DNA from: Methylohalobius crimeensis 10Ki
GTDB taxonomy: Bacteria > Pseudomonadota > Gammaproteobacteria > Methylococcales > Methylothermaceae
Assembly (NCBI RefSeq): GCF_000421465.1
Contig: NZ_ATXB01000001.1
Location: 806,001-870,000 of the forward strand
Direction of reading: 5' to 3'
DNA: 64,000 nucleotides
Shown: piece by piece, positions 25,459-36,303 of the stretch
Layout of the letters: every line of letters begins with the position of its first letter
How positions within the stretch are numbered: the stretch's first letter is position 1
Position numbers and translations under genes: made by a program
Notes under the pieces: model-generated
Database searches by the model: none
What the model saw: the letters and a program-made list of their open reading frames with translations, nothing else
Told to the model about the DNA's origin: nothing

Positions 25459-27021
25459 TCAGGGGGTCTGCCGCTCCTCGAGCTCGATGTTGATCAGCTT
25501 CAGGGTGGCCAGCATCGAGGCGAATACTTGGTTGACGTGGACCCCGCGGGTGACGCGCGTGCGATGCTCGCAGTCCCAGCTGATGATACATTCGGTCAAG
25601 GCGTTGGTGTGGCCCCCCTTGGGAATCCGCACTTCGTAATCCAGCAACGGAGGCAAGGTATAGTCGTAATGGGCCATCACCTGATTGAGGGCGTCGATGA
25701 AAGCGTCGAAGCCGCCGTTGCCCTTGCCGGCCGCGGTGTGCGCTTCGCCTCGTACCGCCACCCGGATGCTGGCGGTGGACTCCAGATCCAAACCGCTGGT
25801 GATGGCGTAATTGAGCAGTCGGATGTGCTGGTAACTTTCGCTTTCCAGCACGTCGGCGATGATGAAGGGCAGGTCGTCGGTGGTGATGGTCTGCTTGGAA
25901 TCTCCCAGCGAGACGATCCGTTTCAGGACGTGACGTTCCTGCTCTGCGGTCAATTCGATGCCCAGCCGTTCCAGATTCTTGCGCAGCGAGGCTTTGCCGC
26001 TCATCTTGCCCAGGGCGTAACTGCGTACCCGGCTGAAGCGTTCGGGCTTCAGCCGGCTTTGATAAAGATTGCCCTTATGGTCGCCGTCGGCGTGGATGCC
26101 CGCGGTTTGGGTGAATACGTCGGCGCCCACGATCGGCGCGTTGGCGGAAACTCGTTTACCCGAGAAGCGTTCCACCATATCGCTGATGCGGACCAGCTGG
26201 GATTCGTTCACCGTCAGTTCGACCCCCAGTTTGTCCTTCAGCGTCACCACCACTTCCGCGAGGGAAGCGTTGCCGGCCCGTTCCCCCAGGCAATTGACCG
26301 TGCAGTGCACCCCGGCGGCGCCGGCCTGGACCGCCGCCATCACGTTGGCGGTCGCCAGGCCGTAATCGTTGTGGGGGTGGAACTCGAAATGCAGTTCGGG
26401 ATAGCGGACGCACATGTCGTGGATGCTGGCGTACACTTCTTCCGGCGTCATGACCCCCAGGGTGTCGGGAAGCATGAAGCGCTGGATGCCCGCGCCGCGC
26501 AGGTTATCCATCAAGGCGAATACGTACTGCGGACTGTCGCGATAGCCGTTTGACCAATCTTCCAGATAGACGTTGACGATGAGTCCCTTGGTGTGGGCGT
26601 AGGCGACCGTCTCCAAAATGTCTTGGGTATGGGTTTCCAGGTTCTTGCCCAATTGGGTGCGGCAATGCTTTTCGCTGCCTTTGGTCAGGAGGTTGATGGT
26701 TCCGCCGCCGGTTTCCATGATCCAATCGACGCTGCGGGTATGATCGACGAAGCCAAGCACTTCGACCCGATCGGAAAAGCCGGCCTCTCGTGTCCAGGCG
26801 TTGATTTGGGTGACCGCTTCCTTTTCCCGGTCCGATACCCGGGCCGAGGCGATTTCGATGCGGTCCACCCGGACCCGCTCCAGCAGAGCCTTGGCGATGC
26901 TGATTTTTTCCTCCGGGGAAAAGGACACCCCTTGGGTCTGTTCTCCGTCGCGGAGGGTGGTGTCCATGATTTCGATGCGGCGGGAAGGATTGTTCATTCC
27001 GTGAGATTTCGAATCGGTCAT
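25459..27021 (-). CDS. cimA: (R)-citramalate synthase, Leptospira type
   Basis: DRE-TIM metallolyase family, 520 residues. DTTLRDGEQTQGVSF carries the DRE motif, HFEFHPHNDYGLATAN the metal-binding His pair, and the C-terminal LeuA dimer domain has GKGNGGFDAF. Long stretches (EIASARVS, NVYLEDWSNGYRDSP, SGKRVSANAPIVG) fit the Leptospira CimA as I remember it rather than classical LeuA, so it likely condenses pyruvate and acetyl-CoA to citramalate for isoleucine synthesis. An isopropylmalate synthase role cannot be excluded. The ATG at 27021 is two bases after the SDR stop; 26997 is an alternative. Confidence 0.75.
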   Translation of the reverse strand: MTDSKSHGMNNPSRRIEIMDTTLRDGEQTQGVSFSPEEKISIAKALLERVRVDRIEIASARVSDREKEAVTQINAWTREAGFSDRVEVLGFVDHTRSVDWIMETGGGTINLLTKGSEKHCRTQLGKNLETHTQDILETVAYAHTKGLIVNVYLEDWSNGYRDSPQYVFALMDNLRGAGIQRFMLPDTLGVMTPEEVYASIHDMCVRYPELHFEFHPHNDYGLATANVMAAVQAGAAGVHCTVNCLGERAGNASLAEVVVTLKDKLGVELTVNESQLVRISDMVERFSGKRVSANAPIVGADVFTQTAGIHADGDHKGNLYQSRLKPERFSRVRSYALGKMSGKASLRKNLERLGIELTAEQERHVLKRIVSLGDSKQTITTDDLPFIIADVLESESYQHIRLLNYAITSGLDLESTASIRVAVRGEAHTAAGKGNGGFDAFIDALNQVMAHYDYTLPPLLDYEVRIPKGGHTNALTECIISWDCEHRTRVTRGVHVNQVFASMLATLKLINIELEERQTP

Positions 27022-27023
27022 GG

Positions 27024-27860
27024 TCAGACTCTGCGTAATACCCAATCGAGCGCGCGCAAGGGCAGAACCCGCTTGAGGAAGCCGAACAAATAAGTGGGCA
27101 CGGTGACGTAGTAGCGGATTTTGGGCCGCGGGCTTTCCAGGGCGTAAATGACTTTCTGCAGCACCGCTTCCGGCGGCAGGGTGAACGGCACCACCGGGCC
27201 GTCGGCGGTCAGTTTTTCCTCCATTTTTCGATAGACCTCTCGATAGGGGCTGGGTTCCGGGTCGATGTTTTCCTTGAACTTGCGGTAGGCGTTATCGCGG
27301 AACTTGGTCAGAATCGGGCCCGGTTCGATCAAGACCGGATAGATCCGGGTTCCGGAAAGCTCCAGCCGCAAGGTATCCACCAAACCTTCCAGGGCAAACT
27401 TGCTGGCGTTGTATGCGCCGCGGTAGGGCAGGGCGATCAGACCCAACACCGAGCTGTTGTAGAGGATGCGGCCGTGTCCCTGGCGGCGCATGATCGGGAG
27501 GACCGTGTTGGTGAGTTCGTGGGTGCCGAACAGGTTGGTCTCGAACTCGGCCCGCAGAACGTCGCGGCTGAGATCTTCCACCGCGCCCACCTGTCCCCAT
27601 GCGCCGTTGTTGAATAGCGCGTCCAGAGTGCCCCCGGTCCGTTCCAGAACTTCTGTCACCGCCGCCTGGATACTGGCGCTGTCGTCCAGATCCAATTGGA
27701 CCGCCTCGAACCCCTCCGCTTTGAGCCGTTCCATATCCTCCGGTTTGCGGGCCGAAGCGAACACCTGGTAACCGCGCTCTTTCAATCCCAGGGCGGTGAC
27801 GTAGCCGATTCCGCTGGAACAGCCGGTGATGAGGATGGTATTGACGGGAGGGTTGCTCAC
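27024..27860 (-). CDS. Short-chain dehydrogenase/reductase
   Basis: Classical SDR of 278 residues. TGCSSGIGYVTALGL is the nucleotide-binding Gly motif, LFNNGAWGQ the NNAG-like motif, Ser in NSSVLGLIALP and YNASKFALEGL supply the catalytic Ser-Tyr-Lys. The adenine-binding region ASARKPEDMERL suggests NADP(H). The C-terminus is hydrophobic and basic and may touch the membrane. Substrate unknown. It lies between dcd and the citramalate synthase gene with short gaps. Confidence 0.9.
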   Translation of the reverse strand: MSNPPVNTILITGCSSGIGYVTALGLKERGYQVFASARKPEDMERLKAEGFEAVQLDLDDSASIQAAVTEVLERTGGTLDALFNNGAWGQVGAVEDLSRDVLRAEFETNLFGTHELTNTVLPIMRRQGHGRILYNSSVLGLIALPYRGAYNASKFALEGLVDTLRLELSGTRIYPVLIEPGPILTKFRDNAYRKFKENIDPEPSPYREVYRKMEEKLTADGPVVPFTLPPEAVLQKVIYALESPRPKIRYYVTVPTYLFGFLKRVLPLRALDWVLRRV

Positions 27861-27882
27861 GTGGGGACTCTCCTTATTTTGC

Positions 27883-28449
27883 TTAGGCCTTGGGCAAGGT
27901 GACGCCGGTCTGGCCCTGATACTTGCCGCCGCGATCGAGATAAGAGGTTTCGCATACTTCGTCGGCTTCCAAGAACAGGACCTGACCTACGCCTTCGTTG
28001 GCATAAATTTTGGCCGGCAGGGGCGTGGTATTGGAAAACTCCAAGGTCACGTGCCCCTCCCATTCCGGTTCCAAGGGGGTGACGTTCACGATGATTCCGC
28101 ACCGGGCGTAGGTGGATTTCCCCATGCAAATGGTCAGCACGTTGCGGGGAATGCGGAAGTATTCCACCGTCCGCGCCAGGGCGAAGGAATTGGGGGGAAT
28201 CAGGCACACGTCGGATTTGATGTCCACGAAGCTGGCCGGATCGAAATTTTTCGGATCGACGATGGCGGAATTGATATTGGTGAACACCTTGAACTCGTCC
28301 GCGCAGCGGATATCGTAGCCGTAACTGGAGGTGCCGTAGGAAATGATCCGCTCACCGCCGGCTTCGCTGATTTGCTTGGGTTCGAACGGCTCGACCATGC
28401 CGTGGGTTTCCGCCATGCGGCGAATCCAGCGGTCGGATTTAATCGACAT
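27883..28449 (-). CDS. dcd: dCTP deaminase
   Basis: Deaminates dCTP to dUTP, feeding thymidylate synthesis. [18 protein letters not shown] is the typical start, [16 protein letters not shown] the substrate loop, [20 protein letters not shown] the catalytic region with Glu, and [13 protein letters not shown] the C-terminal lid. The 188-residue length is standard. Its ATG shares the A of the apbC TGA stop (TGATG); one codon earlier is a TTG that I did not use. Confidence 0.97.
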   Translation of the reverse strand: MSIKSDRWIRRMAETHGMVEPFEPKQISEAGGERIISYGTSSYGYDIRCADEFKVFTNINSAIVDPKNFDPASFVDIKSDVCLIPPNSFALARTVEYFRIPRNVLTICMGKSTYARCGIIVNVTPLEPEWEGHVTLEFSNTTPLPAKIYANEGVGQVLFLEADEVCETSYLDRGGKYQGQTGVTLPKA

Positions 28450-29540
28450 CAACCGTTCTCCATCACGATTTTGGGGAACTTGCCGGCCAGATCCTTGGGG
28501 CGCCGGGCCAAGCGAGCCGCCATGTTGCGGGCGATGCCGCGGTAGCTTTGCGCGATTCGTCCGTCGGGTTCGGCCACTACGCTGGGGTGCCCGCCGTCGG
28601 CGTTCTCGCGAATGCTGATATCCAAGGGAAGCGAGCCGAGCAGCGGCACCCCGTATTTCTGCGCCAATCTCTCGCCGCCGCCGTGACCGAAGATGGATTC
28701 CTCATGGCCGCATTGACTGCAAATGTGAAAACTCATGTTCTCGACAATTCCCAACACCGGCACTTTGACTTTTTCGAACATTTTCAATCCCTTGCTGGCG
28801 TCGAGCAAAGCGATGTCCTGGGGCGTGGTGACGATGACCGCGCCGGCGAGGGGGATTTGCTGGGTCAAGGTGAGGTGAATATCGCCGGTGCCCGGCGGCA
28901 TATCCACGATCAGATAATCCAGGTCTTTCCAGTGGGTCTGCCCGAGCAGTTGTTGCAACGCGCTGGTGGCCATGGGCCCCCGCCAAATGGTGGGGGTGTC
29001 CGTGTCCACCAGAAAACCGATGGACATGATTTGGAGGCCGTAGCCTTCCATCGGTTCCAGGGTTTTGCCGTCGCGCGTCTCCGGCTGGCCCCCCACGCCC
29101 AGCATGCGCGGGATGCTGGGGCCGTAGATATCGGCATCGAGAATGCCTACCCGAGCGCCTTCCCGGGCCAGGGCCAGGGCCAAATTGGCGGCGACGGTGG
29201 ATTTGCCCACGCCGCCTTTCCCGGAGGCAACCGCGATCACGTTCTTGACCCCTGGAAGGGACTGGCGGCCGTGGGGGACGGCGTGAGCGAGGATTTTCCA
29301 ATCCACCTGGATATCCACTTTTTCGATGCCGGGGACGGGGCGCAATTTTTCGGTGAGGGCGGCGACTATCTGGGGGACGTAGCTTTTAGCGGGGAAACCC
29401 AGGTCGATCTTGAGGATAACCCTGCCGTTTTCGACGAGGATGTCCTCGATCGCGCCAGCCGAGACCAGATCGCTCTCCAAGTGGGGGTCGATGTGGGTTT
29501 TGAGCGCTTCTTCGATTGCGCTGCGGGAAGGATCGGCCAT
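28449..29540 (-). CDS. apbC: Iron-sulfur cluster carrier protein ApbC/Mrp
   Basis: Mrp/NBP35-family P-loop ATPase that carries and delivers Fe-S clusters in the cytosol. The N-terminal MIP18-like domain (about 1-85) precedes the deviant Walker [20 protein letters not shown], and the cluster-binding CSQC lies in [15 protein letters not shown]. The 363-residue length is usual. It is coupled to dcd by TGATG. Confidence 0.96.
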   Translation of the reverse strand: MADPSRSAIEEALKTHIDPHLESDLVSAGAIEDILVENGRVILKIDLGFPAKSYVPQIVAALTEKLRPVPGIEKVDIQVDWKILAHAVPHGRQSLPGVKNVIAVASGKGGVGKSTVAANLALALAREGARVGILDADIYGPSIPRMLGVGGQPETRDGKTLEPMEGYGLQIMSIGFLVDTDTPTIWRGPMATSALQQLLGQTHWKDLDYLIVDMPPGTGDIHLTLTQQIPLAGAVIVTTPQDIALLDASKGLKMFEKVKVPVLGIVENMSFHICSQCGHEESIFGHGGGERLAQKYGVPLLGSLPLDISIRENADGGHPSVVAEPDGRIAQSYRGIARNMAARLARRPKDLAGKFPKIVMENG

Positions 29541-29636
29541 GAATGCTCCTGCCTGAGAAAATAAATAACCCCTATTTTACACGACCCCCTGCAAATGTCA
29601 GAGCGCCTGAGGTTTCGGGGATCGAGGCATTTGAAT

Positions 29637-29912
29637 TTATCGATCGCTGTGACCGAGGGGCCTTTCCGGGGCGATCCGATCCCGCAATCGCTGTTTAATT
29701 TCCTTGGCTTCGGGGAAGCGCCCTTCCCGTTGGCGCGACCACAACACGGTGCCTTCCAGACGCACCTCGAAGATGCCGCCGGCGCCCGGTTGCAGCGCCA
29801 CCTCGCCGATTTCTTCGGTGAAGGTGGTGAGCAGTTCCTGGGCCAGCCAAGCGGCGCGCAGCAGAAAATGACAACGGGTGCAGTATTCGATTTCCACGCG
29901 TGGCGTTCGCAT
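29637..29912 (-). CDS. SelT/SelW/SelH (Rdx) family protein
   Basis: A 91-residue thioredoxin-like protein. The redox motif CTRC sits near the N-terminus in EYCTRCHFLLRAAWLAQEL, where animal homologues have CxxU; here both are Cys. GGIFEVRLEGTVLWSRQREG and FPEAKEIKQRLRDR are family hallmarks. Its redox partner is unknown. The ATG overlaps the DUF3426 stop by one base (TAATG). Confidence 0.9.
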   Translation of the reverse strand: MRTPRVEIEYCTRCHFLLRAAWLAQELLTTFTEEIGEVALQPGAGGIFEVRLEGTVLWSRQREGRFPEAKEIKQRLRDRIAPERPLGHSDR

Positions 29913-30709
29913 TACAAAAACTCGAATTGGAAGCCGCCCACCGCTCGGTGGGGAGCGGCCGGCGTGAGATGAACGAAAATCAATTGGTGGGTGGGCATCA
30001 TGGGGGCGGGGACAGCGGACAGATATTCCTCCGGTTTGAAAATGCGTTGGGCGATGGCGGTTCCGTCCAAGGCCGTCAGGGTCAATTTGAGCAGGGGATA
30101 AGGTTGGGGGTAGGGCCCGTGGTTGACGATCACCAGATGGAATTCGTAGCCGTTGGCGGCGTTCTTGGACGGATACAAGGCCCGATCGACGACCTCGATT
30201 GCGTCCAGATTTCGAAACGGCGGCAACTCGCAGCCCAGCCAGTGGCAGAAACCGGCGAGCAATGGGCGCAAATGCGGTTCCTGGGCTATGCGCTCGCGTT
30301 CAAATACAAAGATCTGGATGATCAGAAGGAGTCCCAACGCGACAGCGCCCACCTGCCAATAGCGGTCGGTGGATAGACTGGGGGGCGTTTCCGCCAGCGA
30401 GGCGTCGAGGTGCGTTTCCGGGAGGGTGATTTGCGGCTCGGTGGCCGCCTCGGCTTGAGCTCGTTCCGGGGGCGCCTCCGGTTGCGATGGCTCGGGAGCC
30501 ACGGCAACGGCGCGGTCGGCTTTCAAGAGGGGGAGTTCCAGGAGACAGGTGGTATGATCGGCGAACGCTTCTTCCAGATCCTCGCCCAGATACTCCAGCA
30601 CTCCGAAAATAATATTACAGCGGGCGCAAATGGCTTCGCCACGCCCGGAACGCAATTGTGCTACGTTGATTTGATAGACCGTCCGACAATGCGGGCAGCG
30701 GGTGTACAT
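29912..30709 (-). CDS. Zinc-ribbon DUF3426 membrane protein
   Basis: A 265-residue protein. The N-terminal MJ0042-type zinc ribbon is CPHCRTVY and CARCNIIFG; a proline- and glutamate-rich linker follows; one membrane span lies at about residues 138-158; the C-terminal 100 residues form the DUF3426 domain. It usually sits beside prmA in gammaproteobacteria, as here, but its role is not established. Confidence 0.9.
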   Translation of the reverse strand: MYTRCPHCRTVYQINVAQLRSGRGEAICARCNIIFGVLEYLGEDLEEAFADHTTCLLELPLLKADRAVAVAPEPSQPEAPPERAQAEAATEPQITLPETHLDASLAETPPSLSTDRYWQVGAVALGLLLIIQIFVFERERIAQEPHLRPLLAGFCHWLGCELPPFRNLDAIEVVDRALYPSKNAANGYEFHLVIVNHGPYPQPYPLLKLTLTALDGTAIAQRIFKPEEYLSAVPAPMMPTHQLIFVHLTPAAPHRAVGGFQFEFL

Positions 30710-30712
30710 GGA

Positions 30713-31588
30713 TCAAGTACGCTTGATACCGAGCAGGCGGGTCCATCCGGCTTCCACAAACGGCGACTGGAAATCGAAGTCCGCCTGATAGGCTTGCTGC
30801 ACCGCCTCTGCTTGGTCCGCCAGGATACCCGACAATACCAAGCTGCCGCCGGTGCGAGTGAGGGCGGTGAGGGTTTCGGCCAATTCGATCAAAGGGCCGG
30901 CGAGAATGTTGGCCATGACAATATCGGCGGTTAGCTTGGGCATGGTTTGAGGATAGCAGCAGGTCAGCCGTTCGGCTACTCCGTTCTTGCGCGCGTTTTC
31001 CAGGGTGGCGGTCAGGGCATGAGGGTCGATGTCGCAAGCGTAAACTCGATCGGCACCCAAAAGCAGGGCGGCCACCCCCAGAATGCCCGAACCGCAACCG
31101 TAGTCGATGACGGTTTTGCCGTCCGGCTCGTTTTCCGCCAGCCACTTAAGGCACATGGCGGTGGTCGGATGGGTGCCGGTGCCGAACGCCAGGCCCGGAT
31201 CCAGGATCAGGCGAACCGCTTCGGGGTCGGGAAGAGGTTGGTCGCCGGGACAAACCCATAATCTGCCGAAGTCGAGGGGGCGGAAGTGTTCCAACCAGGC
31301 CCGTTCCCAGGGCTGGTCCGGCAGGATCTCATGCCGGAAGCTTTGGAGACGGTCGCCGAAGCGTTCAATCAAGGCGGCCTCCAGCTTGCGGGTGTCGGCT
31401 TCCATATCGAACAGGGCGGTCAGGCGGGTATGTTTCCATAACGGCGTTTCGCCGGGAGGGGGTTCGAACAGTTCCTCGGCCCCTTCCTCGGCGAAAGTGA
31501 CCGCCTGCGCTTCCCGCTGTTCCAGAAAATCGGCGACCGCATCGGCCGCTTCGCGGGGAAGGGTAAAGGAGAGTTGACGCCAGGACAC
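30713..31588 (-). CDS. prmA: Ribosomal protein L11 methyltransferase
   Basis: SAM-dependent trimethylation of ribosomal protein uL11. The N-terminal substrate-recognition domain (about 1-60) is followed by the Rossmann core: FGTGTHPTTAMCLKWL, VIDYGCGSGILGVAALLLGA (motif I) and DIVMANILAGPLIELA. The 291-residue length is normal. It is three bases from both neighbours, suggesting co-transcription with accC upstream. Confidence 0.97.
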   Translation of the reverse strand: MSWRQLSFTLPREAADAVADFLEQREAQAVTFAEEGAEELFEPPPGETPLWKHTRLTALFDMEADTRKLEAALIERFGDRLQSFRHEILPDQPWERAWLEHFRPLDFGRLWVCPGDQPLPDPEAVRLILDPGLAFGTGTHPTTAMCLKWLAENEPDGKTVIDYGCGSGILGVAALLLGADRVYACDIDPHALTATLENARKNGVAERLTCCYPQTMPKLTADIVMANILAGPLIELAETLTALTRTGGSLVLSGILADQAEAVQQAYQADFDFQSPFVEAGWTRLLGIKRT

Positions 31589-31591
31589 GGT

Positions 31592-32938
<1,347 letters not shown>

Positions 32939-32960
32939 GGTAAATCCTTGTCAGAGGCGG

Positions 32961-33410
32961 TTATTCGATCACGAACAGGGGTTGGTTGTATTCCACCGGT
33001 TGGCCGTTTTCCGCCAGAATTTTTTGGATGACCCCGGATTTGTCTGCCTCGATTTGATTCAAAATCTTCATCGCTTCGATGATACAGAGGGTGTCGCCCA
33101 CATTGACGCGTTGTCCCACTTCGACGAAGGGCTTGGCGCCCGGTGCGGGGGCGCGGTAGAAGGTTCCCACCATGGGCGAGCGCACCGCATGACCGGTAAA
33201 TTTTTCCTCCTCGGGAGCGGCGCTTTCCTCGGGCTGGGCGGAAGGCGCCGGCGATGGGGCGGGTGCCGAAGGCGGTGCCTGGACGACGGTTTGAGTGGAG
33301 GCGCTGACCCGCGTGATGCGGACGGATTCTTCTCCCTCGTGAATTTCGATTTCGGCGATGCTGGATTCCTCGAGCAGCTCTAGCAGCTTCTTTATTTTTC
33401 TAATATCCAT
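32961..33410 (-). CDS. accB: Biotin carboxyl carrier protein of acetyl-CoA carboxylase
   Basis: Carries biotin between the carboxylase and transferase sites. [20 protein letters not shown] is the conserved N-terminal helix, a Pro/Ala/Ser linker covers about 40-70, and the biotinyl-Lys is in [15 protein letters not shown] start at the ATG at 33410, the usual MDIRK start with the GCGAGA site about ten bases upstream; an ATG at 33416 overlaps the aroQ stop (TAATG) and would add two residues. Confidence 0.97.
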   Translation of the reverse strand: MDIRKIKKLLELLEESSIAEIEIHEGEESVRITRVSASTQTVVQAPPSAPAPSPAPSAQPEESAAPEEEKFTGHAVRSPMVGTFYRAPAPGAKPFVEVGQRVNVGDTLCIIEAMKILNQIEADKSGVIQKILAENGQPVEYNQPLFVIE

Positions 33411-33415
33411 AACCA

Positions 33416-33859
33416 TTAGTTCTCGCTTAATTGTCGGATGGCGGCGTGAAGCGCGAATTCGTACCCTTGAGGACCCAGGCCGCAAATAACGCCGCGGGCG
33501 ATGTCGGACAGGTACGAATGGCGGCGGAAGGGTTCGCGTGCATGCACGTTGGACAGATGAACCTCGATGAACGGGATCCGGGTGGCCAGGAAGGCGTCGC
33601 GAAGCGCGACGCTGGTATGGGTGAAAGCGGCGGGGTTGATGAGGATGAAATCCACCTGATTGGACCAAGCCGCGTGGATCTGATCCACCAGAACGTGTTC
33701 GGCGTTGCTTTGGCGGCAATCGAGCGAATGGCCGCAAGAGGCGGCGATCCGCTGCAGGCGGCTGTCGATATCGGCCAAGGTGTCGGTGCCGTAGATCTCG
33801 GGCTCCCGGGTGCCGAGCAAGTTGAGGTTGGGTCCGTTGAGGACAGTAATTTGCGCCAT
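33416..33859 (-). CDS. aroQ: 3-dehydroquinate dehydratase, type II
   Basis: Third step of the shikimate pathway. [20 protein letters not shown] is the signature, with the catalytic Tyr; [19 protein letters not shown] and [20 protein letters not shown] complete the active site. The 147-residue length is normal. It precedes accB with overlapping stop and start, the usual order in gammaproteobacteria. Confidence 0.98.
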   Translation of the reverse strand: MAQITVLNGPNLNLLGTREPEIYGTDTLADIDSRLQRIAASCGHSLDCRQSNAEHVLVDQIHAAWSNQVDFILINPAAFTHTSVALRDAFLATRIPFIEVHLSNVHAREPFRRHSYLSDIARGVICGLGPQGYEFALHAAIRQLSEN

Positions 33860-33999
33860 CGTGCTGCGAACGGGTTGAAAACCGGGGGTTATTCTGCAGA
33901 AATAGGCCGGATTTGTCTAGAACGCGTTGATTTCAGGGCGAGCCGTGGCGGGGCGAACCCAAGATCCTCCCCGGTGCCTGCTGCAAATGTCAACAGAAA

Positions 34000-35943
34000 C
34001 TAGCAGTATCGTTCCAGGTTGGCGAGATGACTTAGAAAACGTTTCGGGGGGATGTAGCCGATCAGGCGGGCGGATTTGCATTCGCGGCCTTCGGGGTCGA
34101 AGAACAGCAGCGCCGGCGGGCCGATCAAGTCGAAGCGGTGCAGTAGATTTTGTTCGGTTTGTCCGTTGGCGGTGACGTCGGCGCGGACCGAGACCATTTT
34201 CGTCAAGGCTTGAAGAACTTTGGCGTCGGCGAAGGTGACCGTTTCCAATTCTTTGCACGAAACGCACCAGTCGGCGTAAAAGTCGACCAGGGTCCAGCGC
34301 CCCCCCGCCGTGCGGAGGATTGTGTCCAGTTCCTCGGGGGAAGTGATCCGGCGGAAGCTATCGGTCTCCGCCGAGGCGGTGGGAGCGATCCGGGCGGTGA
34401 GCGGTTCGAGCGGCCGGAAGACGTTGCGGCTTCCGGTGGCGACGCCGATCAGCAGTAAAATCCCGTAGGTCAGCATCACCACCCCCAGCGCTTTTCCCAG
34501 CTTGCGGTTGTGGGGCGCGTTTTCGGGCAGGGGGCTGGCGGCGCCCAGATAAATGGCTGGAAAGATCAGCCAGAGTGCCCATAAAAACAACATGACGGAC
34601 GGCGGTAAAATCCTATCCAAAAGCCAAATGGCCACGCCCAACAGCAGTACGCCGAACACCGCCTTGACCGTGGTCATCCACAGCCCGGCCCGGGGAAGCA
34701 GCTTGCCCGCCGAGGTCCCGACGGCGATCAAGGGCAGGCCCATCCCGAGCCCCATGGCGAACAGGGCGGCGCCTCCCAAGACCGCATCCCCGGTTTGGCC
34801 GATGTAGATCAAGGCACCGGCCAAGGGCGCGGCCACGCAAGGGCCGACGATCAGAGCCGACAGGACTCCCATCACCGCGGCATTGACGAAGCTGCCGCCA
34901 TGGGTGCCGCGCCACGACGCAAGCCTGGATTGCCAGGCGGAAGGCATTTGGAGTTCGTACAGGCCGAACATGGATAAGGCCAGCCCTGCGAACAAGGCGC
35001 TGAAGGCGGCGATCACCCAAGGGTTTTGAAACGCCGCCTGCAGGTTGGCGCCGAACAAGCCGGCCAGAATTCCGAACACTGTGTAGGTGAGGGCCGAGGC
35101 GAAGACGTAGCTGGTCGAAAGGCCGAAAGCGCGGGCGGTGGTGATTCGATGGCCGTGACCGACGATGATTCCGGAAAGAATCGGCAGCATGGGAAAGCAG
35201 CAGGGCGTGAACGCCAACAGCACGCCGAAGCCCAAAAAGCTGATCAGCGTGAACCAAAAACTTTGATCTTTCAGGGTTTGGGCGATGCGGTCTTGCTCGG
35301 CCAGAGGCGGTTGGGAAAGAGCGGCGGTCGATGATGCGGAGGTGGGCTCCGCCGGCAAGGAAAAAGTCAGGGTTTTGGTGATCGGAGGATAACAGACGCC
35401 GCGTTCGGCGCAGCCTTGATAACGCACCTGGATTTTCAATTCGGTTGCGGCCGATTCCAAACGCTGCAGCGGCAAGGAACCGGTCACCTGCCGATGATAC
35501 ACTTCGGTGATCCCGAATTCCGGATCATCCTTGGATTCGCCGGGAGGCAGTTTTAAATCCCCTAGCCGAACCCCGCCGACGAGCTTTTCCACCTTGAATT
35601 GTTTGCGGTAGAGGTAGTACCCCTCGGCGATCTGCCAGTCCAGACGCAGGGTTCGGGGATCTTCCACTTCCCCCGCAACCCGGAAGGCCTGGTCGGCGGG
35701 CAGGAGTTCATCCTGAAACAGGTTCAATCCCAGGGATTTAGCCGAGTCGGATAAAGCATCCAGCGGCCCGCTCTGGCCGATCGCCGGCCAAACCAGCCCC
35801 AGTGCCAAACACCCGCTTAATAAAAACAAGCGTAAGCCCTGTTGATATTTAGAGCGCCAAGTGGAATTGCGCGCACCGGGAATATCAATGGCATCCGGTG
35901 CTTTCTGGAAAACTCCCAATCCTACCGACTCGCGTTGAGACAT
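34000..35943 (-). CDS. dsbD: Thiol:disulfide interchange protein DsbD
   Basis: Moves electrons from cytosolic thioredoxin to periplasmic DsbC-type proteins. The signal segment is about residues 33-55; the alpha domain has the Cys pair in CAERGVCYPP; the membrane beta domain has eight spans with AFTPCCFPMLPIL and IVGPCVAAPLAG holding the paired Cys; the gamma domain ends with a thioredoxin fold and FYADWCVSCKELE. TPCCFP has an extra adjacent Cys compared with the usual TPCVLP. I chose the ATG at 35943, which overlaps cutA by 22 bases; a start nearer the signal peptide is possible. Confidence 0.94.
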   Translation of the reverse strand: MSQRESVGLGVFQKAPDAIDIPGARNSTWRSKYQQGLRLFLLSGCLALGLVWPAIGQSGPLDALSDSAKSLGLNLFQDELLPADQAFRVAGEVEDPRTLRLDWQIAEGYYLYRKQFKVEKLVGGVRLGDLKLPPGESKDDPEFGITEVYHRQVTGSLPLQRLESAATELKIQVRYQGCAERGVCYPPITKTLTFSLPAEPTSASSTAALSQPPLAEQDRIAQTLKDQSFWFTLISFLGFGVLLAFTPCCFPMLPILSGIIVGHGHRITTARAFGLSTSYVFASALTYTVFGILAGLFGANLQAAFQNPWVIAAFSALFAGLALSMFGLYELQMPSAWQSRLASWRGTHGGSFVNAAVMGVLSALIVGPCVAAPLAGALIYIGQTGDAVLGGAALFAMGLGMGLPLIAVGTSAGKLLPRAGLWMTTVKAVFGVLLLGVAIWLLDRILPPSVMLFLWALWLIFPAIYLGAASPLPENAPHNRKLGKALGVVMLTYGILLLIGVATGSRNVFRPLEPLTARIAPTASAETDSFRRITSPEELDTILRTAGGRWTLVDFYADWCVSCKELETVTFADAKVLQALTKMVSVRADVTANGQTEQNLLHRFDLIGPPALLFFDPEGRECKSARLIGYIPPKRFLSHLANLERYC

Positions 35944-36251
35944 TCGCTGATCCAATCCAGATAACCTTTGCTTCCTTGATCGATGGAGACCGCAACGACC
36001 TCCGGAAGTTCGTAGGGGTGATGGGTTTGGATGAAGGTTTCCACCGCTTGGTAGCGGTCGGCGCGGGTCTTGATCAACAACAATACTTCGCTGTCGGTCT
36101 CGACATTTCCTTGCCAGGGATAGACGGAAGTCAGTCCCGGAACGATATTGACGCACGCCGCCAGTTGGTTTTCCACCAGTCCCCGGGCCAATCGACCGGC
36201 GTGATCCGTATCGGGGCACGTGCAATAAACGATTCGATACTGCGAGCTCAT
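35922..36251 (-). CDS. cutA: Divalent-cation tolerance protein CutA
   Basis: Trimeric ferredoxin-like protein of 109 residues linked to copper tolerance. RIVYCTCPDTDHAGRLARGL and NQLAACVNIVPGLTSVYPWQ are family signatures, as is HPYELPEVVAVSIDQGS. The ATG at 36251 gives the standard length. It is the first gene of the cutA-dsbD pair and is divergent from fxsA. Confidence 0.96.
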   Translation of the reverse strand: MSSQYRIVYCTCPDTDHAGRLARGLVENQLAACVNIVPGLTSVYPWQGNVETDSEVLLLIKTRADRYQAVETFIQTHHPYELPEVVAVSIDQGSKGYLDWISECLNASR

Positions 36252-36303
36252 GGGAAAAAGTGCCATAATGGAAAAAATCGATTCGTTCATCATACTCAAA
36301 TTT

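Noticed and set aside
25436-25462. Terminator between the GDSL esterase and citramalate synthase genes
   Set aside because: GCGGAC/GTCCGC can pair but there is no T-run on either strand, so I did not list it.
32961-33737. AccB with a 116-residue N-terminal extension
   Set aside because: The extension lies inside aroQ in another frame and is Arg/Pro-rich; the conserved MDIRKIKK start is at 33410.
34000-35943. DsbD with mutated membrane cysteine site
   Set aside because: TPCCFP adds a Cys but keeps the conserved one; both membrane Cys and the terminal CVSC are present, so the protein looks functional.
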